A stretch of 64,000 nt of DNA from Flavobacteriaceae bacterium NBU2977 (GTDB lineage Bacteria > Bacteroidota > Bacteroidia > Flavobacteriales > Flavobacteriaceae), in assembly GCA_019931105.1 (NCBI GenBank), contig JAIOUW010000002.1:496001-560000 (forward strand). The letters are read 5' to 3'. Below the pieces are notes generated by a model. The model was given only the letters and a program-made list of their open reading frames with translations, searched no databases and was not told the DNA's origin. The translations under genes were made by a program, and so were the position numbers. The first letter of the stretch is position 1. Each line of letters starts with the position of its first letter. Shown piece by piece: positions 1 through 8,946 of the stretch.

Positions 1-636
1 AAACCCTTCTTTGACCAATGATATAAAACCTACGGCATAATAGCCTTGAAGGTCGTCCATACGCAAATAATATACCTGAGGGGAAAGGTTCACGTGCCAA
101 TCCTTCGATATGCCGAGCTTGGAAAAACTCGAATTGAACACCAAAAAATGCGTCCTCTTGACTCCTTCGTCGAAACCATGCCCGATAAGGTAGTACATGC
201 CGACCCCGACCTTGTCGGAAACCTTATAGTTGGGCGCAAGTTCAGCGGCCACATAGCGGCGTGATTCCAAAATATCCTCTTCCCGGCCATCACGAATTAT
301 ATTGACCGTTCGGAAGTTGAGCGCAGGATGCGCGCCAACCCTAAGTGAAAAGCGCTCCTTTTGAATGGCCTTGTACCTAAACCAAAACAAAAACGACCAA
401 GGTTTCCCTTCAAGGGCAAAACGCATATCGGGCTCAAAGCTCAAGCGACCGGCAGTGAATTTAAGGTCGAAGATCAAGGCCGGGTCGCCCAATGAAAATG
501 AAGGAACAAGCGAAATACCATTATGCGTGACACTGGCCGTTCCCCTGAAATCATCGAGGAACTTTTTCTCTTCCTCTTGAGATTGGCAAAATGTCTTGAA
601 TCCGACCAATAAAAAAATGGTCAAAGTAATTTTCAT
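1..636 (-). CDS. Secreted protein, probable outer-membrane barrel (3' end cut by window)
   Basis: The reverse strand is open from an ATG at 636 to the window edge, giving 212 residues without a stop. The product starts with a hydrophobic signal peptide (MKITLTIFLLVGF, cleavage probably after a Cys-Gln near residue 18). The rest is made of short alternating hydrophobic/polar stretches rich in aromatic residues and in Arg, such as SFLFWFRYKA and RRYVAAELAPNYK. This pattern is typical of a small outer-membrane beta-barrel, but I recognise no named family. The C-terminus lies outside the window. It is separated from the cupin gene by about 50 nt on the same strand and could be co-transcribed with it. 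Function unknown. Confidence 0.7.
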   Translation of the reverse strand, partial: MKITLTIFLLVGFKTFCQSQEEEKKFLDDFRGTASVTHNGISLVPSFSLGDPALIFDLKFTAGRLSFEPDMRFALEGKPWSFLFWFRYKAIQKERFSLRVGAHPALNFRTVNIIRDGREEDILESRRYVAAELAPNYKVSDKVGVGMYYLIGHGFDEGVKRTHFLVFNSSFSKLGISKDWHVNLSPQVYYLRMDDLQGYYAVGFISLVKEGF

Positions 637-686
637 GTTTGCTTTGAATTGTTGGATACACTCAACGAAGTGCTTTTAACAGTTAC

Positions 687-1157
687 CTAGTTTAGCTTTT
701 TTGCCACACTATCGTAATATTCCTGGGTCAAGACTTCAGTCCAAGTCGTAGGATTTCCTCCTCCATACAAAGCCAAGTAGGTCACATCGTTTTCTTTGGA
801 AGACGAATGCCAATGTTCAATGTCTTTTTCGCATCGTATCACATCACCCTCTTTAAGTAATATAGGTTCTTTGCCCCTTTCTTGATAGTAACATTCACCG
901 TCAACGATAATCAGCACTTGAACCGATTCATGCTTGTGCCAATCTAAGGTAGAATTTGCCTTGAACGTTGCTTTGGTAATATTGTAATTCAAATCATCAT
1001 CTGATTGTAAAATGTGATTCAACCATGCCTCGCCAATGTAATGCGTGTTTGGCGCCTTAAAGCCTTCTACCAAGTATGAAGAGACCGCGTAACCGGAATC
1101 TTGGGCAGAAATGCCGACAGATACCGTGAACAATAGAAAACAAATCATTTTTTTCAT
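687..1157 (-). CDS. Secreted cupin-domain protein
   Basis: The 156-residue product has a signal peptide (residues 1-19, ending ISAQD) followed by a single cupin barrel. Cupin motif 1 is visible as WHKHESVQVLIIVDGE, with the HxH metal pair, and motif 2 as GDVIRCEKDIEHWH, with the second His. Such small cupins bind a metal and may act as an enzyme or a ligand-binding protein; the substrate cannot be told from sequence. It is transcribed away from an AraC regulator at 1324, so the pair may form a regulator/target unit. A flavobacterial -7-like element (TATTTTTG on the minus strand) lies at 1191-1198, about 33 nt before the ATG, but no good -33 TTG accompanies it. Confidence 0.85.
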   Translation of the reverse strand: MKKMICFLLFTVSVGISAQDSGYAVSSYLVEGFKAPNTHYIGEAWLNHILQSDDDLNYNITKATFKANSTLDWHKHESVQVLIIVDGECYYQERGKEPILLKEGDVIRCEKDIEHWHSSSKENDVTYLALYGGGNPTTWTEVLTQEYYDSVAKKLN

Positions 1158-1272
1158 GAAAATGTATTTTTGTCAGGATTAACGTAATGCCAAAAATATT
1201 CAACCATACATTAGTAAGTAATACCCAGATTACGGATGTTCATACCATTATTACTTATTTGAGGATTATAGT

Positions 1273-1304
1273 TTGAAGTTTTGGGAATCAGTGCCCTATC
1301 TTTA
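1273..1304 (+). promoter_or_regulatory. Candidate promoter of the AraC regulator gene
   Basis: TTG at 1273-1275, a 21-nt spacer and TATCTTTA at 1297-1304 fit the Bacteroidota consensus TTG-N17-23-TAnnTTTG except for the last base. The ATG follows 19 nt later. Assignment is by pattern only. Confidence 0.45.
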
Positions 1305-1323
1305 GATAAAGTTACTATAATAA

Positions 1324-2226
1324 ATGGAAATGGTATACCACATAAAAACCGTAGCCGATTACTTTAGATGGCGAAGTTCCAAACCTTCCCATCCCTTGGT
1401 GGGTATTTTGGATTACGAAAGCACTGAGGCGCTTCCAGATTATTCATACGATGGATTGCATTTTGATTGTTATGCCGTTTTACTGAAGGATGCCAAGAAC
1501 TGCAAATTGAAATATGGTGGCGGGGAATATGACTTTGATGAGGGTTCCATGGTCTTTATGGGGCCGGGACAGCAGGTGGAAATTAGTTATGATCCTGATT
1601 ATGTACCCAAAGGATATGCCTTGATTTTCCATCCTGATCTGCTATTGGGAAGTACGTTGGGACGCAAAATGAATACCTATAACTTCTTTTCCTATTCCGT
1701 AAAGGAAGCTCTACATCTATCGCCACGGGAACGCGAATTGATATTGAGCGTATTGGACAAGATTCAATACGAATTGGAGCAAAACCTAGACAAGCACAGT
1801 AAAAACCTAATTGTCAGCAACATAGAGTTGCTATTGGATTACTGTTTGCGTTTTTACGATCGGCAGTTCTTGACAAGGGAAATTGCGCACCAAGGCTCGT
1901 TGGAACGTTTTGAAACCTTGTTGTCCGACTATTTTACCTCGGGCAAGCCCCAAGAATATGGGCTGCCATGCGTTGGATACTTTGCTGATAAGCTCAACCT
2001 TTCCCCAAACTATTTTGGTGACTTGGTCAAAAAGGAAACAGGGTATTCTGCCCAAGAATATATTCAGAACCGACTGATCGATGTAGCCAAGGAAAAGGTG
2101 TTCGATCCCCAAAAATCGGTCAGCGAGATTGCCTACGAGCTTGGGTTTAAATATCCCCAACATTTTAGCAGGCTCTTTAAAAAGCGTGTGGGCCACTCAC
2201 CCAATGAGTTCAGGATGCTGAATTAA
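1324..2226 (+). CDS. AraC family transcriptional regulator
   Basis: The 300-residue product is a DNA-binding activator. Residues about 30-165 form a cupin-like sensing region (for example FDEGSMVFMGPGQQVEISY). Residues about 205-298 carry the two helix-turn-helix motifs of AraC proteins: LNLSPNYFGDLVKKETG, then SVSEIAYELGFKYPQHFSRLFKK, ending with the usual GHSPNEFR. The ATG at 1324 is used; a second in-frame ATG two codons later is also possible. It is divergent from the secreted cupin gene (687-1157), which makes that gene the first candidate target. It converges on the esterase gene with only 25 nt between stops. Confidence 0.9.
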   Translation: MEMVYHIKTVADYFRWRSSKPSHPLVGILDYESTEALPDYSYDGLHFDCYAVLLKDAKNCKLKYGGGEYDFDEGSMVFMGPGQQVEISYDPDYVPKGYALIFHPDLLLGSTLGRKMNTYNFFSYSVKEALHLSPRERELILSVLDKIQYELEQNLDKHSKNLIVSNIELLLDYCLRFYDRQFLTREIAHQGSLERFETLLSDYFTSGKPQEYGLPCVGYFADKLNLSPNYFGDLVKKETGYSAQEYIQNRLIDVAKEKVFDPQKSVSEIAYELGFKYPQHFSRLFKKRVGHSPNEFRMLN

Positions 2227-2251
2227 TTCTACAAATAAAACCAAATAAACG

Positions 2252-3529
2252 CTATTTACTTTTGCCGGCCATCCACTCCATTACGGTAACCTCTTGTCCA
2301 TCGATTACTTTTGAGGCGTGGTTGCGATGGCTGTACACCCAAGAAAAATGTCCGTTCAGATGATAATCGTTTCCGCCGTAGACTCCATATAAATCGACAA
2401 CATGGTCATATAACGATAAGTGCACATCCTTAGCGCCCGCTTTCATTAATAAGTCAAATGTCGGAATCACCGTTACATCTGCTTTGGTCACGGGGTCATC
2501 TTTTGAATGCATGTACCAGATAGATTGTTTTGCCAGCGATCTTATATCATCTTCCGATAAAAATTCCGCAAAAAATGCCAGTGCCGAAGGATACGCGGCC
2601 GCAAAATAATCAGGATTGTTCAAAAGTAATTCCTGGGTCATATAACCCCCATTGGAGCAACCGCCAACGTATATTCTGTTACTGTCAATATCAGGATGTT
2701 TCGAAACAAAATCCTTAATTAAATCCATTAATGTTTCACTATAAATATCGGGTTCATTACCTCTAGTAGTTTCCCCGCTAATGCCGTGCATCCAACGGGT
2801 CGGGGTCTGTGGCGTCAATACATAGGCACCTCCAAATATTTTTTGAATTTCATTTGAGGCATAATTTGCGGCGCGATTGGCCAAGAGAACGATACTGGGG
2901 TCGGTGCCACCCTCGCCACCACCGTGCAGCCATATAATCAAGGGCTTTTTACCTTCTCCCATTTTTGGTGAGAACGAAGCGTACGTAAGATCCACGTTAT
3001 TTGAACTGAATTTACCCGATAAATCGAACTCATCGACAAGTGGCATGATTCGGTCGCTTTCTTTGTTCCAAATACTCTTATTTTTCGAATTTGTGATGGT
3101 CAGTTGGTAATTCGTCCATTGGTTTCCGCGGCAACCTTCGGTAAAGAAGTATACGATGGGAGACCCGATTTGAATATGTGGGCCGACCCCGACATGTAGT
3201 GTTATGTTCTTGCCGGTTTCCATTTTATTCCCTTCGGCATCTGAAACATATGCGGTAACGACTTGCAATGTACCCTTCGAACGAGGTGAATTTGCATCAA
3301 GGCAATCTGATTCGCGCAGAACGTCTATCGAATAATTGGCGCCCTCTGCCACTGAAGTGGTGTCGCTAAGATGTAAAATCACCTTGCTCGTTGCGGGGCC
3401 CCAATCGTAACCTTCGACTACTAAGGTATAAGATTGGTCAGCGTTTGATTCTTGGGCTTCGGCCAATTGCATGCCATTAAAGGCGAGTACAACAAGCATG
3501 AAATTCTTAATCATGGATAATTTTTTCAT
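2252..3529 (-). CDS. Secreted alpha/beta-hydrolase (esterase/peptidase type)
   Basis: The 425-residue product has a signal peptide ending near residue 26 (LAEAQ). Residues 27-190 form an N-terminal beta-rich region of unknown role. The C-terminal half is an alpha/beta-hydrolase: the oxyanion-type motif LIIWLHGGGEGG, the nucleophile elbow GGCSNGGYM with Ser in G-x-S-x-G position, a likely acid at HSKDDPVTKAD and a likely His near HFSWVYSHRNH. The arrangement resembles PHB-depolymerase-like or prolyl-oligopeptidase-like esterases that act on polysaccharide esters in marine Bacteroidota, but no carbohydrate-binding module or PUL neighbour is present. Substrate unknown. Confidence 0.8.
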   Translation of the reverse strand: MKKLSMIKNFMLVVLAFNGMQLAEAQESNADQSYTLVVEGYDWGPATSKVILHLSDTTSVAEGANYSIDVLRESDCLDANSPRSKGTLQVVTAYVSDAEGNKMETGKNITLHVGVGPHIQIGSPIVYFFTEGCRGNQWTNYQLTITNSKNKSIWNKESDRIMPLVDEFDLSGKFSSNNVDLTYASFSPKMGEGKKPLIIWLHGGGEGGTDPSIVLLANRAANYASNEIQKIFGGAYVLTPQTPTRWMHGISGETTRGNEPDIYSETLMDLIKDFVSKHPDIDSNRIYVGGCSNGGYMTQELLLNNPDYFAAAYPSALAFFAEFLSEDDIRSLAKQSIWYMHSKDDPVTKADVTVIPTFDLLMKAGAKDVHLSLYDHVVDLYGVYGGNDYHLNGHFSWVYSHRNHASKVIDGQEVTVMEWMAGKSK

Positions 3530-3698
3530 TTTTTTCTTTCGTATTATGGTTCGAGTCGGTCTGTTTCAAGTTTTTCGTAACTAATATAATCTATTAGTTC
3601 GGGATTAAAATAATCCGCTATGCATTTTAAAATCAATACCGATCCATTTTCTGACAACCTCCAGAACCAAATTTTTCCGTATTTCCTAACTTGCGCCC

Positions 3699-4706
3699 AT
3701 GCAACAACCGTTGGTCAGTATTTTAATCCCTTTTAAAAACACCGCGCAATATTTGCCCGAATGTATTGCGTCAATATTGGACCAGACCTATACGCATTGG
3801 GAAATATTGGCCGTCAATGACCATTCTACCGACAAAAGTCTTGAGATTTTACAAGAATATGCCAAGAACGATAAACGCATCAAAATCTTCGGCAACGATG
3901 GATCGGGAATCATATGCGCTTTGCGAAAAGCCTACAAGGAAAGTAACGGTAATTTGATTACCCGAATGGACTCCGACGATATCATGACGTCCAACAAATT
4001 GGAGGTCATGGTCGATTCGTTGGCCAAAGCCGGAAAAGGCCACCTTGCCGTGGGCCAGGTAAAATACTTTTCGCATAGAGGTATCAGTGATGGTTATGAC
4101 CGCTATGAAAAATGGCTCAACCGCCTCACCGAAAAAGGCGAGAATTATTCAGAAATCTACAAAGAATGTGTTATCCCCTCCCCTTGTTGGATGGCCTTTC
4201 GGGATGATTTTGATACTTCTGGCGCATTTATTCCCGACAGTTATCCCGAGGATTACGACCTTACCTTTCGGTTCTATGAAAATGGATTGAAATGCATTCC
4301 CTGCAATCAGGTCTTGCACTTATGGCGGGATTACGACACACGAACGTCGCGAACGAGCGAGCACTATGCACAGAATTATTTTTTGGAAATCAAGCTCCGC
4401 TATTTCCTAAAATTGGAATATGACAAAACCCGACCATTGACCATTTGGGGCGCAGGAAACAAAGGCAAGGAAATTGCAAAAGGACTTTTGGACCGCGATA
4501 TCGATTTCTATTGGCTGTGCGACAATCCGAAGAAAATAGGCAAAAAAATATACGGAAAGCCGATGATGCACTTCTCAAAACTTAACGAACTCGATAATAC
4601 CCAAAGCATAGTTACCGTGGCCAATGAAGAGGCCCAAGCAATGATCCGCAGCTATTTTTCCGGGTTGGGGCAAAAACATATGTTGGATTATTTCTTCTTT
4701 TGTTAA
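3699..4706 (+). CDS. Family 2 glycosyltransferase with C-terminal Rossmann-like domain
   Basis: The 335-residue product begins with a typical GT-A fold (VSILIPFKNTAQYLPECIASIL). The nucleotide-sugar/metal motif MDSDD is at residues 90-94, and an acceptor-side catalytic region is seen as PEDYDLTFRFYE. It should transfer a sugar to a surface glycan or lipid carrier. After about residue 245 comes an unusual extension starting LTIWGAGNKGKEIAKGLL, a GxGxxG nucleotide-binding loop followed by WLCDNPKKIGKKIYGKPM. This looks like the N-terminal Rossmann half found in PglD-like and sugar-modifying enzymes. No signal or membrane segments are evident, so it is probably cytoplasmic. The gene stands alone, not in a glycan cluster. 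Confidence 0.88.
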   Translation: MQQPLVSILIPFKNTAQYLPECIASILDQTYTHWEILAVNDHSTDKSLEILQEYAKNDKRIKIFGNDGSGIICALRKAYKESNGNLITRMDSDDIMTSNKLEVMVDSLAKAGKGHLAVGQVKYFSHRGISDGYDRYEKWLNRLTEKGENYSEIYKECVIPSPCWMAFRDDFDTSGAFIPDSYPEDYDLTFRFYENGLKCIPCNQVLHLWRDYDTRTSRTSEHYAQNYFLEIKLRYFLKLEYDKTRPLTIWGAGNKGKEIAKGLLDRDIDFYWLCDNPKKIGKKIYGKPMMHFSKLNELDNTQSIVTVANEEAQAMIRSYFSGLGQKHMLDYFFFC

Positions 4707-4737
4707 GCGGTCACAAACTCTAAATAAAACCTAAACT

Positions 4738-4769
4738 TTGAACTTTAAGCCCTGAATTAACTATCTTTG
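4738..4769 (+). promoter_or_regulatory. Promoter of the batA-pyrC-like operon
   Basis: TTG at 4738-4740, a 21-nt spacer and a perfect TATCTTTG at 4762-4769 match the flavobacterial housekeeping consensus. The ATG of the BatA gene follows 17 nt later, a short leader usual for this group. Confidence 0.65.
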
Positions 4770-4786
4770 CCCAATCTTATATAGGA

Positions 4787-6706
4787 ATGCAGTTTAGACA
4801 TCCAGAACTTCTTTGGGCCCTTTTATTACTGTTGATTCCCATTTTTATCCATCTTTTTCAGCTTCGTAGATTCAAGAAAACGCCTTTTACGAACGTTAAG
4901 GTACTGAAGCGCGTACAATCGGAATCACGCAAAAGCAGCACCCTGAAAAAATGGTTGTTGTTGCTGAGCCGGCTATTGCTGTTGGCGGCGTTGATATTCG
5001 CTTTTGCGCGACCGTTTTTTGCCGCAAAGACCGCTTTAAAAAAGAAAGAGACCGTAATATACCTTGATGATTCGTTCAGCACACAGGCCAAATCGGAAAA
5101 TGCCACCCTTTTTGAAAATGCCGTTCAAGATTTGATGAAATCGATACCGGTGGGAGAAAACTTCTCGCTTTTCACGAATGAGAAAACCTATAGCGCCGTT
5201 ACCGTACAAGATATTCAGAACGACCTTTTGACGCTTGAACACAGTGCTAAACAATTAAGGCTTGACGAAATCTTGTTGAAGGCCAATACATTTTTCGGTA
5301 CCGATGAAAGCACTGAAAAAAACCTGATCCTTGTTTCCGATTTTCAGCAACGAATGGCCGCAACGGAAATCGACACATCGAATGCCGTAAGAAAACACCT
5401 GGTACAACTAAGGGAACCCGACCTTGTCAATGTCGCCGTCGATTCGGTTTTTTTGGAAGATGTAGCTTCTGAAAACATCGAATTAACAGCCTTGCTCTCG
5501 TCGAAAGGGCGTATAGAAAATATTCCTGTTTCGCTGTTCAATACAGATAAACTCATAGCAAAAACATCTGCCACCTTTGATGAAAACGGAAATGCCAGTG
5601 TTCGGTTCACGGTTCCGGCAAATGAAAGAATAGAGGGTATCGTGGAAATTTCGGATACGGGATTGCCCTACGACAATAAGCTCTACTTCAATATTGACAA
5701 AAAGGAAAAAATAAAGGTCATGTCCATTGGGCCGGCAGATGCCAATTTTCTAGAACGGATTTTTAATCCCGACGAGTTTATCTACGGTAATTTCGGTCTT
5801 CAAAATTTGGATTACGCCCGAATCGCCGACCAGCATACCATTCTTTTGAACGAATTGCCCTCTATTCCGAACGCGTTGACGACCAGTTTAAAATCCTTTT
5901 CGGATGAGGGCGGCAGCGTCATCGTAATTCCTTCGACCGATAGCGACTTTGATTCGTATAATACATTCTTGATGAACGTTATGGGCACATCGTTTACCCA
6001 AAAAATAGAACTCGAGCGAAATATTACGAACATCAATTTTGATCACTCTCTCTACCGTGATGTATTTGAAAAAAATGTGACCAATTTTCAGTATCCAAAG
6101 GTCTCACGGCACTATCGCATCAAGACCTCGTTGCCGCAAGCCCTTACATTGCAAGACAATTCTCCTTTATTGGTCGGTTCGGGCGGCAAATATCTCTTTA
6201 CGGCAGCTTTGAATACCGATAACTCCAATTTCAAGAATTCTCCTTTGATCGTTCCGACGTTATATAATATGGCGGCCTCTAGCCTTAAATTGCCCGAATT
6301 GTATAGGCAAATAGGGTCCGATAGCGGCATCGATATCCCTATCAAGCTGTCGAAGGACGAAATTGTCAAAGTATCAAAATCCGGTTACGAATTCATTCCG
6401 CTTCAGCGTTCATTGGCCAATAAGGTGAATCTATCGTTTCAGGAAAATGACATTCCCGATGGCATCTATCAAATCTTGAACGACGAAAAACCCGTAATGA
6501 ACATCAGCTTTAACTATCCGCGCGATGAAAGCCAGTTGAATTATTTAGATCTGGCGACGATACATGCCCAAAGTAACCAGACCTCTTTGGTTTCACTGTT
6601 TGACGATATGCAAAAAGACAATGCGATAAACGAGCTTTGGAAATGGTTTGTTATTTTAGCGTTGTTGTTTCTGCTGGTCGAAATACTCATTCAAAAATAC
6701 CTTTGA
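4787..6706 (+). CDS. BatA domain membrane protein
   Basis: The 639-residue product has the N-terminal BatA signature: two membrane helices joined by a basic loop (FRHPELLWALLLLLIP at residues 3-18, then LLLLSRLLLLAALIFAFARP around 58-77). A von Willebrand A-like periplasmic region follows, with a MIDAS-type LDDSFS at about residue 93 and a later SDFQQR. A C-terminal helix (WFVILALLFLLVEILI) re-anchors it. BatA-type proteins occur with Bat/MoxR systems linked to envelope stress tolerance in Bacteroidota, but no MoxR ATPase or other bat genes are near. Its stop overlaps the next start (ATGA), indicating translational coupling with the dihydroorotase homologue. Confidence 0.88.
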   Translation: MQFRHPELLWALLLLLIPIFIHLFQLRRFKKTPFTNVKVLKRVQSESRKSSTLKKWLLLLSRLLLLAALIFAFARPFFAAKTALKKKETVIYLDDSFSTQAKSENATLFENAVQDLMKSIPVGENFSLFTNEKTYSAVTVQDIQNDLLTLEHSAKQLRLDEILLKANTFFGTDESTEKNLILVSDFQQRMAATEIDTSNAVRKHLVQLREPDLVNVAVDSVFLEDVASENIELTALLSSKGRIENIPVSLFNTDKLIAKTSATFDENGNASVRFTVPANERIEGIVEISDTGLPYDNKLYFNIDKKEKIKVMSIGPADANFLERIFNPDEFIYGNFGLQNLDYARIADQHTILLNELPSIPNALTTSLKSFSDEGGSVIVIPSTDSDFDSYNTFLMNVMGTSFTQKIELERNITNINFDHSLYRDVFEKNVTNFQYPKVSRHYRIKTSLPQALTLQDNSPLLVGSGGKYLFTAALNTDNSNFKNSPLIVPTLYNMAASSLKLPELYRQIGSDSGIDIPIKLSKDEIVKVSKSGYEFIPLQRSLANKVNLSFQENDIPDGIYQILNDEKPVMNISFNYPRDESQLNYLDLATIHAQSNQTSLVSLFDDMQKDNAINELWKWFVILALLFLLVEILIQKYL

Positions 6707-7959
6707 TGAACATACTGCTAAAGTCCGCCAAAATTATAGACGCCAGTAGCGAATTCCATTTAAAAAAGAGGGACATTCTCATTGTCAATGGAAAAATCGA
6801 AAAAATAGCCGGTAAAATAGATGCGCCCAACAAGACGACCAAAGTCATCGCGCTAAAAAATCTCCATGTATCGGTAGGATGGTTCGATAGCGGTGTCTGT
6901 TTCGGTGAACCGGGTTATGAAGAAAGGGAAACCATTGCAAATGGATTGTTGACCGCTGCCAAGAGCGGATATACCGATGTGGTCTTAAACCCCGATACCA
7001 ACCCCGTGCCCGATAGCAGTTCTGATATTGTATTTCTCAAGAATGCGTCACGTGGCCATGCAACTAATCTGCACCCGCTGGGAACACTTACCGCCAAGGC
7101 CGAGGGAAGTGACCTTGCCGAGCTTTTTGACATGAAAAATGCCGGTGCGATCGGATTCTATGATTTTAAAGGCCCAGTGGAAAATCCGAACCTGCTGAAA
7201 ATCGCCTTGCAATACGCCCAGAACTTCGATGGTCTGGTGTATTCTTTTCCCTTGGATAAAAATATTGCCGGAAAAGGCATCGTCAACGAAGGGCATGTTT
7301 CAACAAAGTTGGGTTTAAAGGGAATTCCTGCCTTTGCCGAGGAAATACAAATTGCCAGAGATCTTTTCGTCCTCGAATATACCGGGGGCAAATTGCATAT
7401 TCCGAACATTTCTACCGCCGGTTCGGTCAAACTGATCGCCGAGGCCAAGAAAAAAGGGTTTGACGTTAGCTGCAGCGTGGCCGTACATAACCTACGGTTT
7501 ACCGATACGGTTTTAGAAGAATACGATTCGAAATACAAGGTAATACCTCCCCTACGGACCAACAACGACATCAAGGCTTTGATAAAAGGAGTCAAAGACG
7601 GCACGGTCGACTTTGTAACTACGGACCATAGGCCCATGAACATCGAAACAAAGGCAGTGGAGTTCGATAATTCGGCTAACGGAACCATCGGACTTGAAAG
7701 TGCCTTCGGAACATTGAACCAATTTTTTGATTTGGAAACCACGATTCGCGTAGTGACTTATGGCCGAGAACGATATGGCCTTCCTTCCGAATCTTTAGAA
7801 GAAGGTTCGAGGGCCTGTCTTACACTGTTTGACCCGACAACTGAATATGTTTTCGAAGAGTCGCATATCGCTTCCGCTTCGAAGAACAGCATGTTTTTGG
7901 GGAATCGCCTAAAGGGAAGGGCATTGGGAATAATCAACAACGGCCAAGCAGTTCTATAA
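6706..7959 (+). CDS. Dihydroorotase homologue lacking the HxH metal motif
   Basis: The 417-residue product aligns by eye with class I dihydroorotases (PyrC), which close carbamoyl-aspartate to dihydroorotate in pyrimidine synthesis. The start is the ATG that overlaps the BatA stop by one base, giving the family-like N-terminus MNILLKSAKIIDA. The usual D-x-H-x-H-x-R-E-P-G segment reads DSGVCFGEPGYEE, so both metal-binding His and the substrate Arg are replaced. The later catalytic-Asp region is kept as TTDHRP. Loss of the HxH pair suggests that it is non-catalytic or uses another chemistry. As far as I remember, related flavobacterial proteins share this replacement. It sits second in a four-gene operon. 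Confidence 0.85.
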   Translation: MNILLKSAKIIDASSEFHLKKRDILIVNGKIEKIAGKIDAPNKTTKVIALKNLHVSVGWFDSGVCFGEPGYEERETIANGLLTAAKSGYTDVVLNPDTNPVPDSSSDIVFLKNASRGHATNLHPLGTLTAKAEGSDLAELFDMKNAGAIGFYDFKGPVENPNLLKIALQYAQNFDGLVYSFPLDKNIAGKGIVNEGHVSTKLGLKGIPAFAEEIQIARDLFVLEYTGGKLHIPNISTAGSVKLIAEAKKKGFDVSCSVAVHNLRFTDTVLEEYDSKYKVIPPLRTNNDIKALIKGVKDGTVDFVTTDHRPMNIETKAVEFDNSANGTIGLESAFGTLNQFFDLETTIRVVTYGRERYGLPSESLEEGSRACLTLFDPTTEYVFEESHIASASKNSMFLGNRLKGRALGIINNGQAVL

Positions 7960-8283
7960 ATGGAAAACGGCAACCAAGGAAAGACGACCGCAATCATAGC
8001 CTATCTGACCATGGTCGGTGCGCTTATCGCCATCACCATGAATATCGAACCTAAGAACGATTTTGCACGTTTTCATACACGGCAGGCTTTTGGGCTTCAC
8101 CTGTTTTTTTTAGGATTCGCCATCTTTCTCAGTCAATGGTTCAACGAATATGCCTGGTACGGACTCTACATTTCCTATATCGTTTTATGGGGATACGGTT
8201 TTATCGGTGCACTTCAGTATAAGAAACAATCAGTGCCGGTATTAGGCCCCTATTTTCAAAAATGGTTTACTTTTATTCCATAG
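7960..8283 (+). CDS. Small polytopic membrane protein (Tic20/DUF4870-like)
   Basis: The 107-residue product has about three to four membrane helices: IAYLTMVGALIAITMN (10-25), FGLHLFFLGFAIFLSQW (44-60), LYISYIVLWGYGFIGALQY (68-86) and a short C-terminal tail. The motif FARFHTRQAFGLHL resembles the FHARQSL-type loop of the DUF4870/Tic20-like family. It starts on the base after the dihydroorotase stop, and the esterase gene follows 3 nt after its own stop, so the three are surely co-transcribed. Function unknown. Confidence 0.8.
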   Translation: MENGNQGKTTAIIAYLTMVGALIAITMNIEPKNDFARFHTRQAFGLHLFFLGFAIFLSQWFNEYAWYGLYISYIVLWGYGFIGALQYKKQSVPVLGPYFQKWFTFIP

Positions 8284-8286
8284 CAA

Positions 8287-8946
8287 ATGACCACCGCCCC
8301 TTTATCTTTAGAACATCTTATCAAACCTTCATCGTTGACTTCGGGAAAAATACCCGTCGCTTTTCTGTTCCACGGATATGGCAGTAATGAGGAAGACCTC
8401 TTTTCATTCGCCCCCGAGCTGCCGCCAGAATTATGTATTATTTCGGCCCGGGCACCTTATCGTCTAGAACCCTTCGGTTTTGCTTGGTACGCCATAAATT
8501 TTGATGCACAGCAAGGCAAATGGAGCGATAACGAACAAGCTATCGCTTCACGTGAAAAAATCATAACCTTTATTGACGAAGCTTGCGCCGCCTATGGTCT
8601 CGATGACGAACAGATTACTTTGATCGGCTTTAGCCAAGGTACCATTCTAAGCTATGCCGTTGCACTATCGTATCCGGAGAAGATAAAGAATGTTGTTGCC
8701 TTGAGCGGATACATCAATGAAGATATTCTTGCCAAAGGTTATCAGGACAAAGACCACTCGACCCTTCAAATTTACGCATCGCACGGACAGGTCGATCAGG
8801 TAATACCCCCTGAATGGGCCCAGCGAGCGCCCGATTTTCTAAAAAATCTTAAGGTAGAACATGTTTATGAAGAATTTCCGGTCGGTCACGGTGTAGCTCC
8901 CCAGAATTTTCATTCCTTCAAAAAATGGCTTGAAGATCGCATTTAG
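8287..8946 (+). CDS. Phospholipase/carboxylesterase family alpha/beta-hydrolase
   Basis: The 219-residue cytoplasmic hydrolase has the nucleophile elbow GFSQGT (Ser near residue 119). The probable acid is in HGQVDQVIP near residue 165 and the catalytic His is in PVGHGV near residue 200. The early VAFLFHGYGSNEEDLFSF forms the oxyanion hole. The length and motifs fit the YpfH/acyl-protein thioesterase-like carboxylesterases, which hydrolyse short acyl esters. It is the last gene of the operon beginning at 4787. Its TAG stop interlocks by 4 nt with the stop of the convergent gene at 8943. Confidence 0.88.
   Translation: MTTAPLSLEHLIKPSSLTSGKIPVAFLFHGYGSNEEDLFSFAPELPPELCIISARAPYRLEPFGFAWYAINFDAQQGKWSDNEQAIASREKIITFIDEACAAYGLDDEQITLIGFSQGTILSYAVALSYPEKIKNVVALSGYINEDILAKGYQDKDHSTLQIYASHGQVDQVIPPEWAQRAPDFLKNLKVEHVYEEFPVGHGVAPQNFHSFKKWLEDRI

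Noticed and set aside
7158-7742. 194-codon minus-strand frame opposite the dihydroorotase homologue
   Set aside because: It lies fully antisense to a clear gene, has no signal, domain or start context, and its Ser/Pro-rich composition is what reverse translation of that gene would give.
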